Assembly (NCBI RefSeq): GCF_014529945.1
Contig: NZ_JACVFB010000001.1
Coordinates: forward strand, 744,001 to 808,000
Direction: 5' to 3'
DNA length: 64,000 bases
Origin: Chitinophaga varians
GTDB taxonomy: Bacteria; Bacteroidota; Bacteroidia; Chitinophagales; Chitinophagaceae
In this document: one piece after another, positions 9,801 through 19,400 of the stretch
Layout of the letters: each line of letters starts with the position of its first letter
How positions within the stretch are numbered: the stretch's first letter is position 1
The notes under the pieces: generated by a model
Seen by the model: only the letters and a program-made list of their open reading frames with translations
Database searches by the model: none
What the model was told of the DNA's origin: nothing
Program-made: the position numbers and the translations under genes

Positions 9801-12800
9801 ACAACTGACCACGATATGGGAGAGATTTTTACAAAAAAAACAGATCAGCACCACCGCTAATTTCTTTGAGCTGGGAGGTCACTCCCTGTTGGCATCGCGG
9901 GCGGTGACCGCCATTCGTAATGCTATGCAGGTGGAATTGAGTATCACCCGTTTCTTCCAGTATCCCACCATCGCTAAGTTGGCGGCCCATCTTATTGGGA
10001 AAGACAAAGAAAGCGGATGGCCTGCTATGACGGCCGGTAACCGCCCCGAAAGGATACCACTGGCTTTTAGCCAGGAACGTTTATGGTTTATTGACCAAAT
10101 GAATGGTACCGTGGCTTATCACGTGCCGCTGGCCATCCGCTTGAAAGGGACGCTGGACGAAGCAGCTTTATCACAGGCGCTGCATACGGTGGTGGACAGG
10201 CATGAAGCACTGCGTACCGTCATCAGGCAGGAGCATGGTGTGCCTTACCAGCAGCTGCTGACGGCAGATAAATGGCAGCTCGCCGTCCTCTCCGGAGAAA
10301 AGTATCACACGCCTGAACGGTTGCATGCTCAGTTGATAGACCTCGTCAATGCACCGTTTGACCTGGCGGCGGATTATATGTTGCGCGCTTGTTTGATCCG
10401 CCTGTCGGCAGATGACCACCTGCTGCTGATCACCCTGCATCATATTTCTTCCGACGGCTGGTCTGTTACGCTACTCGTAAATGATATCGCTGAACTATAC
10501 AATGCTTATATAGAGAAACGTCCTGCCGCGCTGGAGCCTTTGCCGCTGCAGTTTGCGGATTATGCCGTTTGGCAGCGTAGCATCGCGGACAGTGAACAAC
10601 TCAATCAACAATTGGCTTACTGGGAGCAGCAACTGGAAGGAGTAGAGGTATTGCAGCTCCCGACTGATTTCTCCCGGCCTGCTATCCAGAGTACGAAAGG
10701 AGCGTTGAAGCGTTTTACCCTGGACCGCACATTATCGGAGCAGCTGCGGCAGTTTTCGCTGCAGCAGGATGTAACGCTCTTCATGACGTTGCTGGCGGCC
10801 TTTAAAGTATTGCTTTACCGGTATAGTGGCCAGGATGATATCTGTGTGGGTTCTTCCATCGCCGGCAGAACACAGGAAGAAGTAGCGGGCGTGATTGGCT
10901 TTTTTGTCAATACCCTGGCGCTGCGTAGTGACCTGAGCCAACATCCTTCTTTCGTGTCGTTATTACAACAGGTGAAACAAACCACGCTCACCGCGTACGA
11001 TCACCAGGACGTGCCTTTCGAGAGAGTAGTAGAGGCGGTGAATACAGACCGCGACCTTAGCAGGACCCCCTTGTTCCAGGTGTTATTCGAATTACAGAAT
11101 ACGCCCGCTGTAGATCAGGTGCAACTGGGGTCATTGACAGTAACCAAAGAAGAAGTGAAATTCAACACCGCCCAGTTCGACCTGGTGGTGTCTATGGAAG
11201 AAGGACCAGACGGCCTTACCGGCTATGTGGAGTACGGCACCGAGATTTTCCGGGAGGATACGATCACCCGGCTGATGGCACACTTCGAACAGCTGCTGGC
11301 CACCGTTATCACCCTGCCGGATACACGAATTAACGCCTTGCCGCTGCTGACGGAAGCAGAACAACAGCAGCAGCTGGTTGCCTTTAACAATACCACGGTA
11401 GATTTTCCTCACGATAACACATTGATCGGCCTGTTTGGCCAACAGGCACAACGCACACCGGCGGCGACCGCGCTGGTGATGGGTGACCAGGTGATGACCT
11501 ATGCCGCACTGGATGAACATTCCAATCAGCTGGCACACTACCTGCGGGCGATGGGCGTAGACGATACCTCACTGGTGCCCATTTGTTTGGACCGCTCACC
11601 GGAGATGGTCGTCGCCATCCTCGGTATTATGAAAGCCGGTGGCGCGTATCTGCCGATAGATCCCGGCTACCCTGAAGACAGGGTGGCGTATATGCTGAAC
11701 GACAGCAAAGCGCGGACCGTTATCAGCAGCAGCACCGACAAACAAAAGCTGCCTGCTGACGGTGAGATACGCATTATTTCCCTGGATGAAGAAAGGGAAG
11801 CCATCGGCGGCTACCCGGTTACCGCATTGGCCGCATTACCGGTGCCCTCACAACTGGCGTATGTTATTTATACGTCCGGCTCTACCGGTTTGCCCAAAGG
11901 CGCCATGATTGAACACGCCGGCATGCTCAATCACCTGTTTGCCAAAGTAAATGATCTCCGGATGAATGCCGCTTCCGTAGTGGCTTTCACGGCTGCCTTT
12001 ACTTTTGATATCTCCGTATGGCAAATGTTCTCCGCTTTGTTGTGTGGCGGCTATACGATTATTTACCCGACAGACACCATTTTACAACCCGCTGCGCTGA
12101 TGCAGGCCGTGGAGAAAGACCAGGTGACGATCCTGGAAGTGGTGCCCTCTTATCTCTCTGCTATATTAGCTACCGTAAAAGGGGTGTCGCTGCAACGGCT
12201 GCAATACCTGCTGGTAACGGGTGAAACATTGCCTCGGCAGCTACTGGTGGAATGGTTCGGTCATCAGGATTATCACACCATTCCGGTAGTTAACGCTTAC
12301 GGCCCTACGGAGGCTTCCGATGACATTACCCATCATTTTATGTATGAAGCGCCGGTGCACGACAATGTGCCTTTAGGCAAGCCCATACAGAATTTACACA
12401 TATATATCCTGGATGCGTTCCGGCAGCTGTGTCCCATCGGGGTGGCCGGAGAGATCTGCGTGTCCGGCATTGGCGTAGGCCGTGGCTATCTCAACAGGCC
12501 GGAATTAACGGCAGAGAAGTTTGTGACTGATCCCTTCCGTGACCAGGTGCCGATGTATCGCACGGGAGACCTCGGCAAATGGCTACCGGATGGTACCCTG
12601 GTGCATCTGGGTAGAATAGATGACCAGGTGAAAATCCGTGGTTATCGTATCGAGCTGGGTGAAATAGAAAGGGTGATTGAGAAAAGCGGGATGGTAAAAC
12701 AGGTGGTCGTGGTGACCCGTGCCGATCAACAGCAACAGTTGAAACTCGTAGGGTATGTAGTAGGACAGGAAAACTTCGACAAGGATGAACTGTTGGCATA

Positions 12801-13218
12801 CCTGAAAACCAAACTCCCGGAATACATGGTGCCGGCGCAGTGGATGATCTTAACGGAGATGCCGCTTTCCGCCAACGGAAAAATCAACAGGAAAGCACTA
12901 CCGGAATCAGATATGACCACGGTGTCAGCAGACCTGTATGTAGCCCCCACGAATGAACTGGAAGAGAAGCTGGCCGCCATTTGTGCCCGGTTGCTGGAAA
13001 TAGAACGGGTAAGCATATACGACAATCTCTTTGAAATTGGTATGCATTCCCTGTTGATCATGCGTCTCGCGGCCACGGTACAGGAAGATTTTGGTTTGCA
13101 GGTAGCCGTGCGTACGTTCTTCCAGCTAACGACTATTGCGGCATTGGCCAAATATATCGGCGTTAATACCACCGTGGTGACTGCCCCTACAGCTAAACAG
13201 AAAAAAATTATTCTATAA
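6652..13218 (+). CDS. Non-ribosomal peptide synthetase: dock-C-A-T-C-A-T
   Basis: A complete 2188-residue bimodular synthetase. It starts at ATG 6652, 35 bases after the previous synthetase, with no terminator in between, so the two are probably co-transcribed. Residues 1-62 match a TubC-type N-terminal docking domain: a helix, then a beta hairpin around SLDGEELVLK, then a helix ending QLVAYFK. Then follow: LCL condensation domain (about 84-500, HHIASDG from 212); adenylation domain (about 525-1030, A3 YTSGSTG near 690, A10 NGKAD near 1021); carrier GGHS (Ser 1078); LCL condensation domain (about 1130-1560, HHISSDG from 1263); adenylation domain (about 1575-2085); carrier GMHS (Ser 2133). Neither adenylation domain has a methyltransferase insert and there is no epimerase or thioesterase. 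The C-terminal tail is short and basic (TAKQKKIIL). It should accept the chain from the upstream synthetase and pass it to the next one. Confidence 0.97.
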   Translation: MPGFNLSEVVLILEQAQDLGIGLSLDGEELVLKTEQQKQFAPSFLQTLKENKAQLVAYFKAQANAAATTPATEKIRVAARPAGSRTPLSFSQERLWFIDALQGSVQYHVPAVLKLQGSVNADALEQALRNIVGRHEILRTVISADEEGTWQQSIPGDNWQLEKISNVTDAAALQERIAALISQPFDLARDYMLRAHLITLGEDDHLLVLNMHHIASDGWSSAVLVQELMEGYSAFEEKRAPVYTPLEIQYADYAVWQRNYLSGAVMEQKVAHWKEKLTGVAMAEIPTDFERPAAGSTRGAFIVFNIDPALSASLRELAQQEGATLYMVLLAAFKVLLYRYSGQEDICVGGAVAGRTRTELEPLIGFFVNTLALRTDMGGSPSFLSLLQRVKNTLLDAFEYEDAPFEKIVEAVVKERAMNRSPLFQSIFVLQNVPAMPALRIGDVVITEEPVVRNASLFDLTWIAEECPEGISIYLEYSTDLFRESTIRRMFAHYETLLAAIVKDPAQAIGVMEMLSHREKEQQLIAFNSTNIPYPADKTITALFDEQVALAPDAVALLFEEEQLTYRQLQEQSDKLAGYLRSKGVQENTMVPLCMERSVQLIVSILGILKAGGAYVPVDPAYPKDRIRYMLEDTKSDLILANKAQLSMLREEVPATTLICVEDVLEQPSETLAPVIATHPESLAYIIYTSGSTGQPKGVMVTHRNVTSLAMGGDYVELTAADTILSTGSPSFDATTVEYWGMLLNGGQLVLYPEKKMLDNQLLKQEIQRRGVTKMFFTTMWFNQLVDDEIGVFKGLTALMVGGEKISEEHIRKFMAAYPTTQILNVYGPTENTGFSLRWNIESVDPGITIPIGHPLGNRTAYILSREQQLVPTGVTGELYVGGAGVAIGYLNKPTLTAEKFVQHPFSDIPARLYRTGDLAYQRPDGAIVYQGRIDDQVKIHGHRIEPGEVESVLLQYPDVKQAVVMMQVNATNDKYLAGYVVPQGDFDKAALTDYLKSRLPAYMMPAQLVILDKIPLNSNGKADKKALRALEDDSREAAVYMAPANETEQQLTTIWERFLQKKQISTTANFFELGGHSLLASRAVTAIRNAMQVELSITRFFQYPTIAKLAAHLIGKDKESGWPAMTAGNRPERIPLAFSQERLWFIDQMNGTVAYHVPLAIRLKGTLDEAALSQALHTVVDRHEALRTVIRQEHGVPYQQLLTADKWQLAVLSGEKYHTPERLHAQLIDLVNAPFDLAADYMLRACLIRLSADDHLLLITLHHISSDGWSVTLLVNDIAELYNAYIEKRPAALEPLPLQFADYAVWQRSIADSEQLNQQLAYWEQQLEGVEVLQLPTDFSRPAIQSTKGALKRFTLDRTLSEQLRQFSLQQDVTLFMTLLAAFKVLLYRYSGQDDICVGSSIAGRTQEEVAGVIGFFVNTLALRSDLSQHPSFVSLLQQVKQTTLTAYDHQDVPFERVVEAVNTDRDLSRTPLFQVLFELQNTPAVDQVQLGSLTVTKEEVKFNTAQFDLVVSMEEGPDGLTGYVEYGTEIFREDTITRLMAHFEQLLATVITLPDTRINALPLLTEAEQQQQLVAFNNTTVDFPHDNTLIGLFGQQAQRTPAATALVMGDQVMTYAALDEHSNQLAHYLRAMGVDDTSLVPICLDRSPEMVVAILGIMKAGGAYLPIDPGYPEDRVAYMLNDSKARTVISSSTDKQKLPADGEIRIISLDEEREAIGGYPVTALAALPVPSQLAYVIYTSGSTGLPKGAMIEHAGMLNHLFAKVNDLRMNAASVVAFTAAFTFDISVWQMFSALLCGGYTIIYPTDTILQPAALMQAVEKDQVTILEVVPSYLSAILATVKGVSLQRLQYLLVTGETLPRQLLVEWFGHQDYHTIPVVNAYGPTEASDDITHHFMYEAPVHDNVPLGKPIQNLHIYILDAFRQLCPIGVAGEICVSGIGVGRGYLNRPELTAEKFVTDPFRDQVPMYRTGDLGKWLPDGTLVHLGRIDDQVKIRGYRIELGEIERVIEKSGMVKQVVVVTRADQQQQLKLVGYVVGQENFDKDELLAYLKTKLPEYMVPAQWMILTEMPLSANGKINRKALPESDMTTVSADLYVAPTNELEEKLAAICARLLEIERVSIYDNLFEIGMHSLLIMRLAATVQEDFGLQVAVRTFFQLTTIAALAKYIGVNTTVVTAPTAKQKKIIL
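6895..10005 (+). other. NRPS module 3 (C-A-T), predicted branched aliphatic residue
   Basis: The condensation (HHIASDG) and carrier (GGHS) motifs are intact. The adenylation pocket reads D-A-V-F-M-G-V-G-F-K, which does not match a code I can name but is wholly hydrophobic and nearest in feel to Ile/Val codes. Outside the pocket this domain is very close to the adenylation domain of module 1 (shared EYWGMLLNGGQLVL and FNQLVDD), yet it has no methyltransferase insert. Confidence 0.6.
10045..13160 (+). other. NRPS module 4 (C-A-T), predicted basic residue, twin of module 2
   Basis: The condensation motif is HHISSDG. The adenylation pocket reads D-I-W-E-L-T-A-D-D-K, identical to module 2, so the same basic amino acid should be used twice, one residue apart. 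The carrier domain again has GMHS in place of GGHS (Ser codon 13048-13050) and again lies at the C-terminus of its protein. Confidence 0.6.
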
Positions 13219-13242
13219 TCCTATTTTTTTAAACCATTCACG

Positions 13243-13430
13243 ATGTTTGATTTTAATCTCAATGAAATAATTGATCTGTTAAACGAGGCCCACGGTAGCG
13301 GAATAAGAGTTTCCTGGGAAGACGATAATTTATTGGTGGAAGCCGATGAAGACAAAGAGATTGATGCTGGTTTCCTCGATAAATTAAGAGACAATAAACA
13401 ATCACTGATCGCCTATTTTAAGAAACATAC
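13243..13430 (+). other. TubC-type N-terminal docking domain of synthetase 3
   Basis: Residues 1-63 show the same helix-hairpin-helix layout as in synthetase 2 (LNEIIDLLNEA, GIRVSWEDDNLLVE, NKQSLIAYFKK) ahead of the condensation core PLSFSQDRLWF. The hairpin and the stretch after it are strikingly acidic (EDD, EADEDKEID), while the C-terminal tail of synthetase 2 is basic. Confidence 0.8.
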
Positions 13431-16400
13431 ATCTGCTACACCAGCGCAACATTTCTCTGGCAGCATCAAAGAAGCCCGTGAGCATGACAACGGCCCCGTG
13501 CCTTTGTCATTCAGCCAGGACCGTCTTTGGTTTATCCATCAGCTGGAAGGCAGCGTGCAATACCACATTCCCGCTGCATTGAGGCTGAAAGGTAAACTGG
13601 ATGTTGCTGCTCTCCACTACGCCCTGCGCACCGTGGTGAACCGTCATGAAGTGCTGCGTACCGTGATACACCTGGAAGATGGTCATGCCTGGCAGCGCGT
13701 GCTGGAAAAAGATCAATGGGAGCTGGATATCATTGACGGCACTTCCGGATACGAAGAGGCGGACGTTTTGCAGGCGTATATCGATGAGCTGGTACAAATA
13801 CCATTCGACCTCTTCAACGACCATATGCTGCGTGCTCATCTCATACAGCTGGGGAAAGAAGAATACCTGCTGGTGCTGGTGATGCATCATATCGCTTCTG
13901 ACGGCTGGTCTACCGCCATCCTCGTGAATGAATTGAACGAAGCCTATACTGCGGCAGCTACCAAAAGAGAACCGGTACTGGACAACCTGGATATTCAGTT
14001 CGCTGACTATGCCGTGTGGCAACGCAAGTACCTGGCCGGGAATATGATGGATAAACAGTTGTCGTACTGGAAAAAACAACTGGATGGCGCGTCGTTATTA
14101 AATCTGCCTACCGACTACGAACGTCCGGCCGTAAAGAGCACGCGGGGCGCGTTGGTGACTTTTCATATTCATCAGTCACTGACCGCGGCGCTGGAAAAAT
14201 TATCACAGGAGCATGGCGCTACGTTGTACATGACGTTGCTGGCGGCCTTCAAAGTATTGTTGTACCGCTACAGCGGACAGGAAGATATCAGCATCGGCGG
14301 CGTGGTGGCCGGCAGGATGAGAACGGAAATGGAGCGGTTGATCGGTTTCTTTGTGAATACACTGGTGTTGCGTACAGATCTGGGTGGTAACCCGGATTTT
14401 GCCACGTTATTGCAACAGGTGAAAAACACATTGCTGGATGCCTATGAGCACCAGGAAGTGCCTTTTGAGAAAGTGGTGGAAGCGGTGATGGGAGAGCGCG
14501 ATATCAGCAAAAACCCGCTGTTCCAGGTCGTTTTTGTGTTGCAGAACGTACCACCTACCAAAGAACTGAAGATGGGAGAGGTGGTGATGCAGGACGAAAA
14601 AATTATGCGTACCACCAGCTTGTTCGACCTTTCCTGGTCGATGGAACAAGGGGCTGATGGGATAGAAGTGGAAGTAGAGTATTACACGGATATTTTCAGC
14701 GAAGCCACCATTCAGCGCATGGTACAGCATTTCCAGGTGCTGCTGCAATCGGCGGTGGACCATCCTGCTACGCCTATTGGCATGCTGAATATGCTCAGTG
14801 AAGCAGAGGTGAATCAATTGCAGGTGTCATTTAATGACACCGCCACGCTGTATCCCTCCGCAGAAAGCGTGGTATCTATTTTCGAAGGACAGGTGGCGGT
14901 GTCGCCGGATGCGCCGGCGGTTACCTTTGGTAAAAAGCTGCTGACCTACAGAGAGCTGGACGAGCAGGCCAACCAGGTAGCGAATTACCTGGCGGAGCAG
15001 GGCATTCAGCCGGGTAATACCATTGCGCTGTTGTCGAGACGCGGCATAGAAATGATCGTGGGCATCTGGGGCATTTTGAAAAGTGGCAATGCCTACGCAC
15101 CCTTCCATACCGGCTATCCCGCCGACCGCTTGCAGGGCATGATGGAAGATGCGGGTATCACTACGTTGTTATATACCAGCAAAGAATTGTTCCATACTTC
15201 CGGTATGAGCGCGTTTACCGCAGGACTGGATATTTCCGCGGCGCGTAAAAGCGCTATAACGCCGCCGGGCATACGCACTGGCGGGGACGCCTGCGTGAAT
15301 GTGATGTATACTTCCGGCACCACTGGCCGTCCTAAAGGGATTGCCATCACCAATAAAAACCTAATCAATCTGGCGTTTGACCGTGGCGCTACCTCGGTAC
15401 TGCCTACCGACCGACTGCTGCAATGTTCCAACTACGCGTTTGACGGCTCCACCTTTGATATTTACAGTGCGCTGCTCAACGGCGCCTGCCTGTGTATGGT
15501 GGAAGACGATGCGGCCATCGATGTGTTTGAATTGTCCAGGATCATCGCTGCGGAGAAAATTACCATCGCGCTGTTCCCGACGGCGTTGTTCCACAACTTC
15601 GTCGATAACCAGGTGCTGGGACTGAAACCCATGCGGAAAATCCTGTTCGGCGGCGAAAAAGCCTCGCTGCCGCATTTGGAAAAAGCGCTGGCGGTGCTGG
15701 GACAGGACAAGCTGGTTAACATGTACGGCCCTACGGAAGTAACCGTGGCCGCTACCTGCTACGAGGTGAATGATGTTACCGGAAAAATCTCTGTTCCTAT
15801 CGGTGCTCCGATGGCCAATACCAGCATCCGGATACTGGATGAAAATAAACAACTGGTGCCCATCGGTGTGAGCGGTGAAATTTATGTGGGTGGTGATGGT
15901 GTGTCGTTGGGGTATGTCAACAAAGAAGAATTAACTGCCGAAAAATATGTGACGCTGGAAGACACACCCGGCCGCTGGTATCGTACCGGTGATAAGGCCT
16001 ATTGGCTACCGGACGGCACGATCGCCTATGCAGGCAGAATAGACGACCAGGTGAAGATCCGCGGTCACCGCATAGAGCCGGGAGAGATAGAACGCGTGTT
16101 AAACAACCTGCCCGAAATAGGCGACAGCTGCGTGGTGGTAAAACAGCAACACAGTGGCGAAAAGAGACTGGTGAGCTATTATGTGCCGCAGCAGGAAACC
16201 CTGCAACAGAAAGAATATGAGCTGTCGCAGTTGCAGATTGCCAGCTGGCGCGCTCTGTACGATACGGCTTACAGTAAAACTGACGAGATAGAAGACCTGG
16301 ATGAAGAATTCAATATCACCGGCTGGAACGACAGTTTCACCAGCGGAGCTATCCCCGCAGCAAACATGCAGCAATGGGTAGACGATATTACCCGTTTGAT

Positions 16401-19400
16401 CATAGCCCTGAAACCTAAACGGGTACTGGAAATTGGTTCTGGTACGGGATTGATCTATTATCCGATTGCTGACCATATAGAACGATATATCGGTACGGAC
16501 TTCTCCCGTGTGTCGGTAGAACAGATCCTGCGCCGCATCGCCAAAGGGGAGCGCCGTTATCCGGATACAGAAATGAAACTATGTGCTGCCCATGAAATCA
16601 TCCTGGATGAAAAAGAAGAGATCGACCTGGTGATCTTAAACTCTATTGTGCAGTATTTCCCGGGCGCGGCTTACATGACCGACGTGCTGGCCAAAGCCAT
16701 TACGCTGTTGAAAGGGAAAGGCCGCATTGTGGTAGGCGACGTACGTGACCTGCGTTTGTTGCCTTCTTTCAAACGCCGCCTGCAGCTGGACAAGTTGCAT
16801 GATAAAACCAGCACCCGTGAATTTGAATGGAGCGTAGACCAGGAGGTGTTAAAAGAAGAAGAGTTGTGTTTTTCCCCGGCCTATTTTTATCACCTGCAAA
16901 CCCGCTTCCCGGAAATTACCCATGTAGAAATTGTATGGAAGCAAGGGGATTATATCAATGAGTTGAGCCTTTACCGTTATACAGTGATCATGCACATCGG
17001 TACGGAGCAACCTGTATTGCAGCCGGATTGGCAGCCATGGGACCTCATTGCGGATAAAAGCACTATTCTCGATCAGTTGACGAACCGTATCCCGGTGATC
17101 GCATTGCAGGATGTGCCGGGCCATCGCGTGTGGAGAGAAAGGATGCTGGAACATGCGCTGAAGAACCATCTGTTCAACAACGTAGGTGATTTATCCGACT
17201 ATATCAATGAGCCTGATGCGGTCACCCATACCGTGAATGAAATACTGAGCGAAGCCACCGCCGCCGGCTACAGCTATCGCTTTTTCCTGGATGAAGATCC
17301 GTTGAAAGTAAACCTGCTGATAGAACGTGATCCGTTCGATGGTTTTGTGGACCAATCCTACAGTAACAGCATCAGCTTCGCTGACACCGTGAAAACAAAC
17401 GTGCCGTTGTTCACCGATATCTGTGAATCGCTGCAGAAAAATATCAAACAGCAACTCCTGGACCGCCTGCCGGAATACATGGTGCCGGCCGATTTTGTGG
17501 CCTTGCAGAAGTTGCCGCTGACCGGTAACGGCAAGGTAGACCGTAAATTCCTGGCGGCCTGGGAAGATATACAACGCAAACGCCTCATTAACTACGTGGC
17601 GCCCACCAATGAAACAGAAGCACGACTGGCCGATATCTGGCAACATCTGCTGGGAGTAGATCGTGTAGGCATACAGGATAATTTCTTTGAATTAGGTGGC
17701 CACTCGCTGCTGGCTACCCGCGTGGTGGCCGCCGTGCGGAAAGACATGGACGTGGAGCTGACAGTGAAAGATTTCTTCATCTATCCTACCATCGCCCTGT
17801 TGGCAGTATATCTGCAACAACAGGAGAAAGGGTCGCACCTGCCGCCGCTGATCGCCGGACCGAGACCAGCCAGCATTCCGCTGTCATTCAGCCAGGAACG
17901 TTTGTGGTTCATCGACCAGCTGCAGGGCACCGTGCCTTATCATATGCCGGTGATATTACGACTGCATGGCAACCTGGACGTGCAAGGCCTCGAATATGCG
18001 CTCCGTAACATCGTGAACGGACACGAAGTATTACGTACCGTTATCGCCCCTAAAGATGGCGTCGCCTGGCAGCAGGTGATGGACAAAGACCAGTGGCAAC
18101 TGACGCTGGTGGCGGCCACACCGGAGCTGTCTGACGAAGGCGCCTTAAAGCAATTGCTGAGCAGCCTTGCAGACGCACCCTTTGATCTCTGTCGCGATCA
18201 TATGCTGAGAGCGCATCTGCTCCCGCTGGCGGCAGACGAACATCTGTTGTTGCTCACGATTCACCACATCGCCTGCGATGGCTGGTCCATCTCCATATTG
18301 GTAAAAGAGCTGGTGGAGCTGTACCGCGCCTATGCAGAGAAACGTGCGCCTATACTGGAGAAACCGGAAATACAATATGCCGACTACGCCCTCTGGCAGC
18401 GTAATAGTTTTGAAGGGACCGTTCTCCATGAGAAGATGGCGTACTGGAACCAGCAGCTGAGCAACATGCCGCCGCTGGAACTGCCAACAGATCATACCCG
18501 CCCGGCAGTGCAACAGTTTAATGGCGCTATCAGCTGGTTCCATCTGGATCAGGAATTAACCGGCCAGCTGCAGCAGTTCTCCAAAGAACAGGGCGTTACC
18601 CTGTTTATGACCCTGCTGACGGCCTACAACGTATTGCTGCAACGCTATAGCGGCCAGGATGATATTTGCGTGGGCTCCCCGGTGTCTGGCAGAACGCAGC
18701 AGGAAACAGAAGGGCTGATAGGCTTCTTCCTGAATACGGTAGCTTTGAGAACCGATCTCAGTGATAATCCTTCTTTCCTCTCCCTGTTGCAACAGGTGAA
18801 AAACACCACGCTGGACGCGTACGAGCACCAGCAGGTACCGTTTGAGAAAATAGTAGAGCAGGTGGTGAAGGACCGCGACATGAGCCGTAGTCCTTTGTAT
18901 CAGACCATGTTCATCTTGCAGAATACGCCACCCGTGCCGGAATTGTTGCTGGGGGATCTGCATCTGGCTTATGAAGAAGTATCTCATAAAACCACGTTGT
19001 GTGACATCACCGTTTCTTTGGAAGAACAGGCAGATGGCATCCGTGGTTATGCTGAATATTGCACGGATTTGTTTAATGCCGACAGGATTAAACAGATGAT
19101 GAAGCATTTTGAGCAGCTGCTGCGTTCCATTATAAGCGCGCCGGCGGCTCATATCAATGCGCTGCGCATAACCACTACCGCAGAGGAAGAACAGCTGCTG
19201 GCGGCGTTTAACAGTCATGTAGCGGATTATCCGCGCGATAAGACCATTATTGATCTGTTCCATCAGCAGGTGTTGCTGACCCCTGATGCGGTGGCTATCG
19301 TAGCGGAAGATAGACAGTTGACCTACCGTGAGCTGAACGAGCAAACCAATCAGCTTGGTCATTATTTAAGGAAGAAAGGTGTCCGGGAAGATACGCTGGT

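Noticed and set aside
13507..14079. 190-residue and similar minus-strand frames within the NRPS genes
   Set aside because: Many such antisense frames arise from the codon bias of the synthetase genes; none has a plausible domain.
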